Shown piece by piece: positions 51,335-60,726 of a DNA stretch of 64,000 nt (positions are counted from its first letter, which is position 1; every line of letters begins with the position of its first letter). Source of the stretch: Paracoccus hibiscisoli (lineage in GTDB: Bacteria > Pseudomonadota > Alphaproteobacteria > Rhodobacterales > Rhodobacteraceae); assembly GCF_005048265.1 (NCBI RefSeq), contig NZ_SUNH01000012.1, positions 62,001-126,000 of the forward strand, given 5' to 3'. The position numbers were made by a program, and so were the translations under genes. The notes below the pieces were generated by a model, which ran no database searches, was not told the DNA's origin, and worked only from the letters and a program-made list of their open reading frames with translations.

Positions 51335-53345
51335 GCGGCCGCCCCCGCGCCAGGCCAAGCCGCGCCAGCCCGTCGATCACGCCCGCCGCATGGGCATGCG
51401 GGCTGCGATGCACGCGGCGGCCGCGCAGATGGGCCAGTTCGGCATAGGCGTTCGACGGCAGGATCGAGGCGCCGCTGGCGGCCAGCATGTCGGCGTCGTT
51501 GCCGCTGTCGCCCGCCGCGATGCAATCCTTTAGCGTCAGGCCGTGGCGCGCGGCCTCGAACCGGAGGGCGGCGGCCTTGCCCGCGGCCAGCGGCAGCACG
51601 TCGATGAACTGCCCATGCGAGGCGATGACCCGCGCCGCCAGCCCTGCCTGCGCCAGATCGCGCACGATCAGGCCCGCCTGCGCGGCGGTGCCGGTCAGCG
51701 ACAGCTTCCAGCGGCGCTGTTCGTGGCCGGCCTGCCAGACGGGGGCGCGGGCGGCCAGCACGGCCTCGACCGCGGGGCGGTCCCATGCGGCGTCCAGCAG
51801 GGTCGCGTAATCAGAGCAGGGATGCAGGCGATCGCCCGCGCCCCACCGCCAGATCTCGGACCCGACCGAGGTGATGAACAGATCGGGCCGGGGCAGCGAC
51901 CAGTCGGACAGCACGCGGCGCGCCTGCGAGACCGACCGCCCCGTGGCGACCGCGAACAGCAGGCCCGCGTCGCGCTGGCCGTGCCAGTCGACGAACCGTG
52001 CGGCGGCCTGCGTGCAGCCGGTCAGCGTGCCGTCGATGTCGCAGGCCAGCACGCGCCGGATGCCGCCGCGCGGGGCCGGGGCCGGGCGGCGCAGCGCGTC
52101 GCAGACCGCCAGCGACCGCCGCGCCCAATCGCCCCAGTCATAGGCCGCCAGCGCGCGCGCCTGCGCCTGCGCGGCACCCGCGCCGTCACCCATCAGGTCC
52201 AGGCAGGCATCGGCGATGGCCGTGGGATCGGCCGGGTCGATCAGCGCGCCGTGGCCCAGCTGCGCCAGGATGTCCACCGGGCCGCCATTGCGGGTGGCCA
52301 CGACCGGAACGCCCGCCTGCGCTGCCTCGACCAGTGTGAGGCCAAAGGGCTCGTGCAGGGCCGGGTTCACGAACACGCCCCCCTGCGCCGCCCGTGCATA
52401 CAGAGCGCGCAGCTGAGTCGCGTCATGGCGCGCGGGCAGGGCCACGCGCCCCCACAGCCCGTGGCGGTCGATGCGGTCGAACAGACCGCGCAGCACCGGC
52501 ACATGATCGGCAGGGCCGCCCTCGATCCCGTCGCGCAGGCCCGCCAGGAGCACCAGATTGGCGTGATCCTGCAGGGCGGGGCTGGCGGCATAGGCGTCGA
52601 TCAGCCCGGCCAGGTTCTTCTTGGCCACGGGGCGGGCGACGGCCAGCACGATGGGACGGCCCGGGTCGCGCAGGAACGGCGCCAGCAGCGCATCGGCCGC
52701 AGCCGTGCCCCGGTCGGGCAACAGCGTGACACCCGGCGCCAGCACATGGCTGCGCCCCTCGGCCGCCGCGCCATAGGGGCGCAGCTGGCGCTCGGCCTCG
52801 TCGCGCGAGGACAGGATGATGGCCGATGCCCCCGCGACCGCGTCGCGTTCGGCGGCGATGCGAACGCGCAACGCGGGGTCATGCGCGGCATCCGGCCTCT
52901 TTTGCAGGGCCAGCGAATGCGGGGTGTAGATCCAGGGGATGCCGAACTGTGCCTGCGCGGCCTGGGCCAGCCGGGCGGCATCGGCAAAATGCGCGTGGAT
53001 CACGTCGGGGCGGCTGTCCATCGCCGCCAGCAGCGCGCAGAACGCGGCGGTCAGGGCGGGCAGTTCGGCCTCCAGCGCCTCCTTGGCCAGATAGGCACGG
53101 TTCCCGGTCGACAGGCGCAGGATGCGGGCGCGGGGGGCCAGCGGCTCGACCGGCAGGGCGTGGACGGGGTCGATGGCGTCAAAGGCGCGGGTCACGATAT
53201 CAACCGCGCGCACCTGCGGCAGCGCCGCCTGCGCCAGCGCCGCGCCCAGAACATAGGCGATGTGCCCGCCCGTATCCTCGGTCACGCCATAGCGCACCGG
53301 GGCCGCCCTGAGGCAACCGCCCAGGGCCAGATGGAGAATATGCAT
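51327..53345 (-). CDS. sucrose-phosphate-synthase-like glycosyltransferase fused to HAD phosphatase
   Basis: This 672-residue fusion has a GT4 domain (1 to about 430) and a HAD IIB phosphatase domain (about 430-672). The first has EDTGGHIAYVLGAALAQ, HAHFADAARLAQ, ILAVARPVAKKNLAGLIDAY and NPALHEPFGLTLVEAAQAGVPVVATRNGGP, as in sucrose-phosphate synthases. The second has the nucleophile D436 in CDIDGTLTG, ATGRSVSQARRVL and AAGDSGNDADML. Such a chain would make a sugar phosphate from a nucleotide sugar and remove the phosphate, for example giving sucrose or mannosylfructose as compatible solute. It leads a four-gene operon. Confidence 0.87.
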   Translation of the reverse strand: MHILHLALGGCLRAAPVRYGVTEDTGGHIAYVLGAALAQAALPQVRAVDIVTRAFDAIDPVHALPVEPLAPRARILRLSTGNRAYLAKEALEAELPALTAAFCALLAAMDSRPDVIHAHFADAARLAQAAQAQFGIPWIYTPHSLALQKRPDAAHDPALRVRIAAERDAVAGASAIILSSRDEAERQLRPYGAAAEGRSHVLAPGVTLLPDRGTAAADALLAPFLRDPGRPIVLAVARPVAKKNLAGLIDAYAASPALQDHANLVLLAGLRDGIEGGPADHVPVLRGLFDRIDRHGLWGRVALPARHDATQLRALYARAAQGGVFVNPALHEPFGLTLVEAAQAGVPVVATRNGGPVDILAQLGHGALIDPADPTAIADACLDLMGDGAGAAQAQARALAAYDWGDWARRSLAVCDALRRPAPAPRGGIRRVLACDIDGTLTGCTQAAARFVDWHGQRDAGLLFAVATGRSVSQARRVLSDWSLPRPDLFITSVGSEIWRWGAGDRLHPCSDYATLLDAAWDRPAVEAVLAARAPVWQAGHEQRRWKLSLTGTAAQAGLIVRDLAQAGLAARVIASHGQFIDVLPLAAGKAAALRFEAARHGLTLKDCIAAGDSGNDADMLAASGASILPSNAYAELAHLRGRRVHRSPHAHAAGVIDGLARLGLARGRPHA

Positions 53346-53532
53346 GATGATGCCTTTCGGCCGTGTGACTGCAGACCGTGCAATCGGGTGTCTGGCAGGC
53401 CAACACGGTTCAGGACCCCCTAGTTCACTAAAAAGCGCCCGAGTAAAGAAAGATGAATTTTGTCACCGGCCCGTGATCCCGCAGGGCGGCCCGTGCGTTG
53501 CGGCCCCGATCCGCGTGAACAGGGGAACCGCC

Positions 53533-54306
53533 ATGCATCATCGATACGTCTTTGTGGGCGGGCTGCACCGGTCCGGCACCTCGGTTCTGGCGCGGGCCAT
53601 CGCGGCCCATCCTGAGGTCTCGGCCATCCGCGACGCCCCCGTCCCCGAGAACGAAGGTTGTTACCTGCAGGGCGCCATTCCCCATACCGCGCTGCATGGC
53701 AGGCCGATGCATTTCGCCGCCGACCCCGCCCAGCACCTGACCGAGGGGCATCCGCTGGACAGCCTGGCCACGCGCCAGCGGATGGAGGCCGACTGGCAGC
53801 CCTGGTTCGACCCGGACCGTCCCTGGCGGGTCGAGAAATCGCCCGTGAACCTGACGCGCATGCGCCTGTATCAGCAGTTGTTCCCGCTGTCGCAATTCGT
53901 GGTGATCCTGCGTCATCCGCAGGCGGTGGCGGCCGCTGTGGGCGGGTGGGTGTCGGACCCGGCACCGGCGCTGATCGATCACTGGCTGGCCGCGCATCAC
54001 CGCATGGCGCAGGATCTGGCGCATCTGCACGCCGCGCTGGTGCTGCGCTATGAGGATCTGGTGGCCGATCCTGCGGGCACGCTGGCGCGGGTGATGGCGT
54101 TCCTGTCATTGACGCCCACCGCACCGCCCGAGCCGCTGACCGACGGCAATGCCCGCCACGCCCCTGACGTCCCGCGCATGAGCAGCGCGCAGATCCGGGC
54201 GGCGGCGCGGTGGGGCTATGGCCCCGATCTGGAGGTGACGCCGTGGCAGCCGCTGGTCAGCCACCCGCTGCGCGCGGTGCGCGACCGGGTGGCCGTTCCC
54301 GCCTGA
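53533..54306 (+). CDS. sulfotransferase-family protein
   Basis: This 257-residue protein has the 5'-phosphosulfate-binding loop YVFVGGLHRSGTSVLARAIAAH near the N terminus and the 3'-phosphate block FPLSQFVVILRHPQAVAAAVGGW, as in PAPS-dependent sulfotransferases. WRVEKSPVNLTRM and LVLRYEDLVADPAGTLARVMAFL are further family marks. The start at 53533 follows AGGGGAAC. It is divergent from the transferase operon and may decorate the saccharide made there. The acceptor is unknown. Confidence 0.86.
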   Translation: MHHRYVFVGGLHRSGTSVLARAIAAHPEVSAIRDAPVPENEGCYLQGAIPHTALHGRPMHFAADPAQHLTEGHPLDSLATRQRMEADWQPWFDPDRPWRVEKSPVNLTRMRLYQQLFPLSQFVVILRHPQAVAAAVGGWVSDPAPALIDHWLAAHHRMAQDLAHLHAALVLRYEDLVADPAGTLARVMAFLSLTPTAPPEPLTDGNARHAPDVPRMSSAQIRAAARWGYGPDLEVTPWQPLVSHPLRAVRDRVAVPA

Positions 54307-54315
54307 CAGGCGGGG

Positions 54316-54324
54316 TTATCCACA
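54316..54324 (+). other. single perfect DnaA-box sequence
   Basis: TTATCCACA occurs in the 107-base gap between two converging genes. It is a perfect DnaA box but stands alone: no cluster, no AT-rich unwinding region and no replication genes nearby. It may be chance, or a titration site. Confidence 0.35.
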
Positions 54325-54373
54325 ATTTCCGGGGACAGATCCGGGGATAGCCGCGGATTGTCCCGCCTTGTCA

Positions 54374-54406
54374 GGGGGCTACGGTCCTGCTGAAACCGCA
54401 GCCCCC
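54374..54406. terminator. bidirectional hairpin between convergent genes
   Basis: GGGGGCT pairs with AGCCCCC, and after one mismatch CGGT pairs with ACCG, giving an 11-pair interrupted stem. It lies between the sulfotransferase stop and the stress-protein stop. No T-tract is seen on either strand. Confidence 0.55.
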
Positions 54407-54413
54407 ACGCCGT

Positions 54414-55271
54414 TCAGCGATACAGCAGCACCGGGATGGTCACCGCCTGCACCAATGCTGTCGTGGTCGACCCGATGATCAGCCGGCGGATGCGCGAATG
54501 GCCATAGGCGCCCATCACCAGCAGATCGAACCCCTCATCTGCGACCAGCGTCTGCAGCACGTCGTCGGGGTGGCCGGGCAGGATGCGCGCGGTGGCGTCC
54601 AGCCCGGCATCGGTCAGCTGCGCCACGGACTGATCTATTGCCGCGCCCAGGGGCCCCGCGCCGGTGTCGACATGCAGCACGGTGATCTGCAGCCCGCGAA
54701 AGACCGGGCTGTCGGCCATGCGCGCGATCGCCTTGCGGGCCGAGGCGCTGCCGTCGAACGCCACCAGCACCCGCCCGATCGGACGGAATGCCCGTGCCGC
54801 GACAAAGACCGGCACGCTGACCGCGCGCACGATCCGCTCCAGGTTGGAGCCCAGATGGCCGCTGGCGAAATCGGCGCCCTCGCCGCGCTTGCCGATGACG
54901 ATGGCGCGCAGGCCGGGTTCGGCCTGGCGGACCTCCTCCAGCAGATCGCCGCGCCGCAGATGCGGGGTGACGGATGCCTGCCCGTCCGCGCCCAGCAGGG
55001 CCTGCGCATCATCCAGGATGGCGCGGCCCCGCGCCTGCGCCAGACGTGCGCGCTGTGCATCGGTGGCGGCCAGCTCCTCCAGCAGGGCGCTGCGGGCACC
55101 CAGGGTCAGCGCGCCAGACAGGTTCTGGGCGGACCCGCCCCCCTCGCGGCGGCCGATGACATGCATCACGTCCACCGCCGCGTTCAGCCGCGCGGCGATC
55201 CACGCGGCATGGCGGCAGACGCTGTCGGAATAGGCGGACCCGTCCACCAAAGCCAGGATCTTGTCGGTCAT
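54414..55271 (-). CDS. tandem universal stress protein (two Usp domains)
   Basis: This 285-residue cytoplasmic protein has two Usp domains. The first begins ILALVDGSAYSDSVCRHAAWIAARLNAAVDVMHVIG, and the second begins GRVLVAFDGSASARKAIARMADSPVFRGLQITVLHV. The second ends with the ATP-binding-type block LLVMGAYGHSRIRRLIIGSTTTALVQAVTIPVLLYR. The first has IVIGKRGEGADFASGHLGSNLERIVRAVSVPVFV. It starts at 55271 after GAGGAG and lies 11 bases after the SulP gene. Usp partners of SulP transporters are common in proteobacteria. Confidence 0.92.
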   Translation of the reverse strand: MTDKILALVDGSAYSDSVCRHAAWIAARLNAAVDVMHVIGRREGGGSAQNLSGALTLGARSALLEELAATDAQRARLAQARGRAILDDAQALLGADGQASVTPHLRRGDLLEEVRQAEPGLRAIVIGKRGEGADFASGHLGSNLERIVRAVSVPVFVAARAFRPIGRVLVAFDGSASARKAIARMADSPVFRGLQITVLHVDTGAGPLGAAIDQSVAQLTDAGLDATARILPGHPDDVLQTLVADEGFDLLVMGAYGHSRIRRLIIGSTTTALVQAVTIPVLLYR

Positions 55272-55282
55272 GGTGATGCTCC

Positions 55283-56779
55283 TCAATGGGCGGTCAGCTT
55301 GTCCAGCGCGCCGGGCTTGTCATGGATGGCCAGGCGGTCGACCAGCGTTTCGGAGGCCTCGTTCATGCCGATCAGGCGCACCTCGGCCCCGGCGCGGCGG
55401 AACTTGAGGATCGCCATGTCCAGCGCCTGCACGGAACTGATGTCCCAGATATGCGCGCCGCTGACGTCGATTGTCACGACCTCGACCGCCTCGCGGAAAT
55501 CGAAGGCGTTGGCGAAATCCTCGGCCGAGCCGTAGAACAGCTGACCCTCGACCACATAGGTCCGTTCCCGCCCGTCCGCCGAAAGGGTCGAGCGGATGCG
55601 GAACAGCTGCGCGATCTTGGCCGCGAAGAAGATCCCCGACAGCATTACGCCCACCAGCACCCCGATGGCCAGGTTATGCGTCCACACCACCGTGGCCACC
55701 GTTGCCAGCATCACCACCGATGACGACCGCGGATGCGTGCGCAGGTTGGCGATGGACGACCAGCTGAACGTGCCGATCGACACCATGATCATGATCGCGA
55801 CCAGCGCGGGCATGGGAATGATGCCCACCAGATCGCCCAGGCCCACCACCAGGATCAGCAGCACGACCCCCGCAGTAAAGGACGACAGCCGCCCCCGCCC
55901 GCCGGATTTGACGTTGATGATCGACTGTCCGATCATCGCGCAGCCCGCCATGCCGCCGATAAAGCCGGTGGCGGTATTGGCGATGCCCTGGCCCACGCAT
56001 TCCTGATTGCGGTTCGATCGGGTGTCGGTCAGCTCATCGACGATGTTCTGCGTCATCAGGCTTTCCAGCAGGCCCACGATGGCCACCGCAAAGGAATAGG
56101 GCAGGATGATCAGCAGCGTGTCCAGGTTCAGCGGAATGTCCGGGATCAGGAAGACCGGCAGCGTGTCTGGCAGCGCGCCCATGTCGCCCACCGTGCGCAC
56201 GTCCCAGCCCGTCACCCAGATCAGCGCCGTCAGCACGATGATCGTGACCAGCGGCGAGGGGATCGCCGTGGTCAGGCGCGGCACCAGATAGATGATCGCC
56301 AGCCCCGCCGCGACCAGCGCCCAGGTCAGCCAGGTGACGCCGGGATTGGCCAGGTCCAGCTCTGGCAGCTGCGCCATGAAGATCAGGATCGCCAGCGCAT
56401 TCACGAACCCGGTCATCACCGATTTCGACACATAGCGCATGTAGCGGCCCAGCTGCAGCAGGCCCGCGCCGATCTGGATCAGCCCGGCCAGCACGGTGGC
56501 CGCCAGCAGGTATTCCAGCCCGTAATCGCGCACCAGCGTGATCATCAGCACCGCCGTCGCCGCCGTCGCGGCCGAGATCATGCCGGGCCTGCCGCCCACG
56601 ATGGCCGTGATCACCGCGATGGAAAAGCTGGCATACAGCCCCACCTTGGGGTCCACGCCCGCGATGATGGAAAAGGCGATCGCCTCGGGGATCAGGGCCA
56701 GGGCCACGACCAGCCCGGCCAGCAGGTCGGGACGGATGTTGCCGAACCATTGGCTGCGATATTCGGAAAATGATGTCAT
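55283..56779 (-). CDS. SulP-family anion transporter with STAS domain
   Basis: This 498-residue inner-membrane protein has about 10-12 helices with SulP marks: [53 protein letters not shown] and [34 protein letters not shown]-terminal STAS domain follows from about residue 415 ([41 protein letters not shown]). SulP proteins carry sulfate, bicarbonate or dicarboxylates; the anion here is not shown. It is co-transcribed with the Usp gene. Confidence 0.93.
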   Translation of the reverse strand: MTSFSEYRSQWFGNIRPDLLAGLVVALALIPEAIAFSIIAGVDPKVGLYASFSIAVITAIVGGRPGMISAATAATAVLMITLVRDYGLEYLLAATVLAGLIQIGAGLLQLGRYMRYVSKSVMTGFVNALAILIFMAQLPELDLANPGVTWLTWALVAAGLAIIYLVPRLTTAIPSPLVTIIVLTALIWVTGWDVRTVGDMGALPDTLPVFLIPDIPLNLDTLLIILPYSFAVAIVGLLESLMTQNIVDELTDTRSNRNQECVGQGIANTATGFIGGMAGCAMIGQSIINVKSGGRGRLSSFTAGVVLLILVVGLGDLVGIIPMPALVAIMIMVSIGTFSWSSIANLRTHPRSSSVVMLATVATVVWTHNLAIGVLVGVMLSGIFFAAKIAQLFRIRSTLSADGRERTYVVEGQLFYGSAEDFANAFDFREAVEVVTIDVSGAHIWDISSVQALDMAILKFRRAGAEVRLIGMNEASETLVDRLAIHDKPGALDKLTAH

Positions 56780-57244
56780 ATGGTATCCAATTTCCCCGCA
56801 CCGGCTGGTTCCGTCCGGAACGTCGCGGCATCGACGCGGGGCCTGTCAGAGGATTGTCCGGCGGATCGGCGGCCGGAAGAGCCACCCGGGCTTTCACCGG
56901 GGTCCTTGCGCATGGGCACGCTTATAGGCGGGCAGGCGCAAAAGGCAACCGTCCTGACCGCGCGCCGTGGCCCGGCCCCTGGCGGGTGCTGATGCGCGGT
57001 TGCCGGACTGCCTGCCCACGGCGCCCATCGCCCGCCAAACGCGCAATACCACCCGAAGAACGCGGTTTCGCGGCCAGGGCGCTTGCCAGTCCGCCCTGTC
57101 GAACCATAGGGTGAACCATTGCAAAGTGGTTCGCCGCCGACCGTGACCATTGCGGCGGCGACCGCCCCTCCGGCCCTGTCACGGGGCCGGGCCTCATGCG
57201 GCCCGCACGGGCCGCCCATGACAAACAAGACGGGGAGATGTCAG
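56780..57244. other. 465-base intergenic region with inverted repeats
   Basis: The region separates two divergent genes and contains no gene I would support. Near the right end are GAACCA-N8-TGGTTC (57113-57132), an extra GAACCAT copy at 57101-57107, and the perfect stem CGCCGCCG-N13-CGGCGGCG (57132-57160). A TTGCCA (57083-57088) with CATAGG 16 bases later might be a weak promoter. The stems could be operators or leader structure of the binding-protein gene; I do not recognise a riboswitch class. Confidence 0.5.
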
Positions 57245-58750
57245 ATGAAAACAACCGCCTTCATGGCCACGCTGCTGGGCACGGTCGCCCTTGGCGGCAT
57301 GGCCTTTGCCGCCGATCTGCGGATCGGCCTGAACGAGGACCCGGATTCGCTGGACCCGGCGCAGTCGCGGACCTTCGTGTCGTCGCTGGTCTATGAATCG
57401 CTGTGTGCGCGCCTGTTCAACACCAATACCGACATGGAGATCATCCCCGAGCTGGCCACCGACTGGTCCTGGTCCGAGGACGGGATGACCCTGGTGCTGC
57501 AGCTGCGCGAGGGGGTCACCCATCACGACGGCACGCCCTTTGACGCGGCCAGCGCGGCCCGCGTGCTGGACCGCAATATGACCCTGCAGGAAAGCCGCCG
57601 CCGCGGAGAGCTGTCCTCGATCGCCGCGGTCGAGGCCACGGGCGATCATGAGCTGACCATCACCCTGAACGCGCCCGACGTGACGCTGCTGGCGCAGCTG
57701 GCCCATCACGCGGGCCGCATGTATTCGCCCGACGCCGCCGAAGAGGCCGGGGCCGCCTTCGGCACGCGCCCGGTCTGCACCGGCCCCTATGCCTTTGTCG
57801 ACCGCGTCGAGGGCGACCGCATCGTGCTGGAGAAATTCGCGGATCACTGGGAGGCGGACGAGTATCACTATGACCGGGTGATCTATCAGCCGATCCCGGA
57901 CACGACCGTGCGCCTGGCCAATGTCCGTTCGGGCGATCTGGACATCATCGAACGCACCGCGCCGTCCGACGTGCCCGGCATCCGCGAGGACAGCCGCCTG
58001 CAGCTGTTCGAGGTGCCCAATATCGGCTATCAGGGCATCACCGTGAACGTGGCCAACGGCCCGCGCGCCGAAGGGCCGCTTGGGTCGAACCCGCTGGTGC
58101 GTCAGGCGCTGTCGCTGTCCATCGACCGCGAGGCGCTGAACCAGGTCGTCTTCGAGGGCGAATACGTGGTCGGCAACCAATGGGCCGCGCCCGGCACCGC
58201 CTGGTATGACGACAACGACCCGCTGCCCGCCCGCGACATCGACCGCGCCCGCGAACTGCTGGCCGAGGCCGGGGTCGAGACCCCCATCCGCATCGAGATG
58301 CAGATCGGCAACAACCCCATCGCCCAGCAGGTGGGCCAGGTGGTGCAGGCCATGGCCTCCGAGGCGGGCTTTGACATCTCGCTGCGCGCGACGGAGTTCG
58401 CGACGCTGTTGGCCGAGAACGTGGCCGGCAATTTCGACATGTCGCTGCAGGGCTGGTCGGGGCGCATCGACCCGGATGCCAACATCCACCCCTTTGTCGG
58501 CAGCGACGGCGCCAACAACGACCAGCACTATCGCAACGACCAGGTCGATGCCCTGCTGGCCGAGGCGCGCACCCTGCCCGATACGGATGCCCGCAAGGCG
58601 CTGTATGACCAGACGCGCGACATCCTCAAGAACGACCTGCCGCTGATCTATCTGTACCACATCAAGTATTTCTACACGATGCGGACGGGGATCGAAGGGT
58701 TCGAACCCTATGCCGACGGCATCATCCGCCTGAAGGGCGTGTCGGGCTGA
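57245..58750 (+). CDS. ABC transporter solute-binding protein, family 5 (peptide/opine type), no adjacent permease
   Basis: This 501-residue periplasmic protein has a signal peptide (MKTTAFMATLLGTVALGGMAFA) and the SBP_bac_5 fold: DLRIGLNEDPDSLDPAQSRTFVSSLVYESLCARLF, LATDWSWSEDGMTLVLQLREGVTHHDGTPFDAASAARVLDR, GTRPVCTGPYAFVDRVEGDRIVLEKFADHW and the late LYHIKYFYTM. Such proteins bind peptides, opines or glutathione. The start at 57245 follows GGGGAGA. No permease or ATPase gene follows; a strong hairpin ends the message right away. It must share another transporter or have a stand-alone role. Confidence 0.9.
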   Translation: MKTTAFMATLLGTVALGGMAFAADLRIGLNEDPDSLDPAQSRTFVSSLVYESLCARLFNTNTDMEIIPELATDWSWSEDGMTLVLQLREGVTHHDGTPFDAASAARVLDRNMTLQESRRRGELSSIAAVEATGDHELTITLNAPDVTLLAQLAHHAGRMYSPDAAEEAGAAFGTRPVCTGPYAFVDRVEGDRIVLEKFADHWEADEYHYDRVIYQPIPDTTVRLANVRSGDLDIIERTAPSDVPGIREDSRLQLFEVPNIGYQGITVNVANGPRAEGPLGSNPLVRQALSLSIDREALNQVVFEGEYVVGNQWAAPGTAWYDDNDPLPARDIDRARELLAEAGVETPIRIEMQIGNNPIAQQVGQVVQAMASEAGFDISLRATEFATLLAENVAGNFDMSLQGWSGRIDPDANIHPFVGSDGANNDQHYRNDQVDALLAEARTLPDTDARKALYDQTRDILKNDLPLIYLYHIKYFYTMRTGIEGFEPYADGIIRLKGVSG

Positions 58751-58757
58751 CGCCCCC

Positions 58758-58790
58758 TGCCGCCCGCCCGGCATGACCGGGCGGGCGGCA
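58758..58790 (+). terminator. strong hairpin terminator after the family-5 binding protein
   Basis: A perfect 13-pair GC stem GCCGCCCGCCCGG / CCGGGCGGGCGGC, extended by one T-A pair, closes on the loop CATGA eight bases after the stop. There is no T-tract, but the stem is very stable. The 235 bases from 58791 to the next gene contain no gene. Confidence 0.7.
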
Positions 58791-59025
58791 CCCGGACCTG
58801 CGCATCGCCTGCCCTGGGGCGACCGAACCCGCCCGCATTCGCGGTCCGGGTGAAAATGCGTGCTTGAAATATGGCGCGGAACAGGCATGGCTGCACGCCG
58901 TGGCCGGAGAACCGGTCACGCCGGCGTGATCGTCCGTGCCGTGGCGCGATCGCGCGGGCCCCACCGCTCAACGAGGCGACCCGGCCCCGCCGAAGGTCGC
59001 CCGCCCTTTCAGGGAGGTTTCTCTC

Positions 59026-59211
59026 ATGTCCCGACGCCTGTCGCTCTGGCTTGTCGCGCTGGTCATCCTGTCCTGCTTTGCCGTGCCCTATGCCCTGATC
59101 GGGCATGTGGCCGCCTGGTATGGCAGCTTTCTGTTCTGGTGCTTGGCCGGTCTGGCCATCATCGTGCTGAACATCACCGCCACCGCCGGTTTCACGGAGG
59201 AGGGCGAATGA
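59026..59211 (+). CDS. DUF3311 small membrane protein, symporter partner
   Basis: This 61-residue protein has two membrane helices (LSLWLVALVILSCFAVPYAL and FLFWCLAGLAIIVLNITATAGF). The ending with WYGSFLFWCLAGLAIIVLN fits the DUF3311 proteins coded directly before sodium:solute symporters. The start at 59026 follows AGGGAGG. Its stop overlaps the symporter ATG (ATGA). A role as small subunit or assembly helper of the symporter is inferred from this constant pairing. Confidence 0.82.
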   Translation: MSRRLSLWLVALVILSCFAVPYALIGHVAAWYGSFLFWCLAGLAIIVLNITATAGFTEEGE

Positions 59212-60689
59212 CCCTGTCGCTGGTTCTGTGGGGCATCGCGATCTATGTCGTGCTGTCGATGGCCGTGGCCTGGGCGTCGCGGTCGGGCGCGCCGGGGTCG
59301 ATGTCGGGCTATTTCCTGGGCAACCGCAAGATGGGCGGCATCGTCCTGGCGCTCAGCTATTCGGCGACGACCTATTCGGCCTTCATGATGGTGGGGCTGG
59401 CAGGGCTGACCTATCGCGGCGGCGTCGGCGCTCTGGGGTTCGAGATCGTGTATTTCGCGGGCGTCACCCTGGTCGCCATCTTCGGCCCGCGCTTCTGGCG
59501 GGTCGGGCGGATGCACGGCGTCGTCACCCCGTTCGAGATGTTGGGCCTGCGCTATGGCAGCAAATGGGTCGCGGTGCTGGCGGGGCTGACCAGCCTGGTC
59601 TTCCTGATCCCCTATTCGGCGGTGCAGCTGTCCGGCGTGGGTTATCTGCTGTCGGGCATGACCCAGGGCCAGATCAGCTTTGGCACCGGCATCCTGATCG
59701 CCACGGTGCTGGCGATCCTGTTTTCCTGGATCGCGGGCATCCGGTCCGTGATGTGGACCGACAGCCTGCAGGCGCTGGTGATGATCGTGGCGTCGGTCGC
59801 GGTCTGCGGGCTGGTGGTGGCGGAACTGGGCGGGTTCTTCAGCCTGTTCGACCGCATCGTCCAGGCGTCGCCCGCGCATCTGCAGGTGCCGGGGCCGGGT
59901 CTGTTCAGCTTTGCGACCTTCCTGGGGATGTCGCTGCCGTGGTTCTTCTTCGCCATCTCGAACCCGCAGGTCAGCCAGCGGCTGTTCATGCCGGCATCGC
60001 TGGCGGCGATGCGGCGGATGCTGATCATCTTCCTGTGCTTCGGGCTGGTCTATACCATCGTTTCGGTGATCTGGGGCTTTTCGGCCTTCGTGCTGTTCCC
60101 GGGGCTGGAGCGGCCGGACCTGGCGACCGCGACGCTGCTGTCGTCCTCCTATGTCCCGCCGGTTCTGGGGGTGATCGTGATGATCGGCATCATGGCGGCG
60201 GCGATCTCGACCATCGATTCGATCCTGCTGACGCTGTCGTCGATCTTCGCGCGCGACGTCTATGGCAACCTGACGGGCGATCACGACGATGCCCGCCAGC
60301 TGCGCATCGGCAAATGGGTGATCCCGGTGATCTCGTTGCTGGCGATGGGCTTTGCCGCGATGGAGTTCAGCATGATCGCCATCCTCTCGGTCGCAAGCTC
60401 GGTCGGGCTGGTGGTGATCGTGCCCGCGACCATCGGCGCGTTCTTCTGGCGGCGCGGCACGGCGGCGGGGGCGATCGCCTCCATCGCGGGCGGGGTCGCC
60501 TTCGTCACGGTGATGTATCTGACCGGAAACGCGCTGATGGGGCTGAATGCGGGGGTGCTGGGCTTTCCGGTGGCCTGCGTGATCTTCGTCGCGGTCAGCC
60601 TGGTCACGCGCCCCCGGCCCGGACAGGTTCTGGAGGGGTTCGTGAATGACCGCCGGACATCGGTCGCGAGACGGGTTCGCCCCGCCTGA
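59208..60689 (+). CDS. sodium:solute symporter (SSS family)
   Basis: This 493-residue inner-membrane protein has about 13 helices and the SSS marks SGYFLGNRKMGGIVLALSYSATTYSAFMMVGLAGL, PFEMLGLRYGSKWVAVLAGL, MWTDSLQALVMI, and MAAAISTIDSILLTLSSIFARDVY. The SATTYSA and ISTIDSILLTLSS segments hold the sodium-site residues. Substrates of relatives include organic acids, amino acids and pantothenate; nothing here points to one. It is coupled to the DUF3311 gene. Confidence 0.93.
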   Translation: MTLSLVLWGIAIYVVLSMAVAWASRSGAPGSMSGYFLGNRKMGGIVLALSYSATTYSAFMMVGLAGLTYRGGVGALGFEIVYFAGVTLVAIFGPRFWRVGRMHGVVTPFEMLGLRYGSKWVAVLAGLTSLVFLIPYSAVQLSGVGYLLSGMTQGQISFGTGILIATVLAILFSWIAGIRSVMWTDSLQALVMIVASVAVCGLVVAELGGFFSLFDRIVQASPAHLQVPGPGLFSFATFLGMSLPWFFFAISNPQVSQRLFMPASLAAMRRMLIIFLCFGLVYTIVSVIWGFSAFVLFPGLERPDLATATLLSSSYVPPVLGVIVMIGIMAAAISTIDSILLTLSSIFARDVYGNLTGDHDDARQLRIGKWVIPVISLLAMGFAAMEFSMIAILSVASSVGLVVIVPATIGAFFWRRGTAAGAIASIAGGVAFVTVMYLTGNALMGLNAGVLGFPVACVIFVAVSLVTRPRPGQVLEGFVNDRRTSVARRVRPA

Positions 60690-60694
60690 GGCAC

Positions 60695-60726
60695 CCGGAT
60701 GCGCGGCCTAGCGGCTGCGCATCCGG
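60695..60726. terminator. bidirectional hairpin between symporter and phosphate cotransporter
   Basis: CCGGATGCGC and GCGCATCCGG form a perfect ten-pair stem with a 12-base loop, followed by CTTT on the plus strand. The stop codon of the leftward gene is in the loop. The place and symmetry fit a shared terminator of convergent genes. Confidence 0.62.

Noticed and set aside
54316..54324. Replication origin at the perfect DnaA box
   Set aside because: Only one box is present, with no AT-rich stretch, repeat cluster or replication genes.
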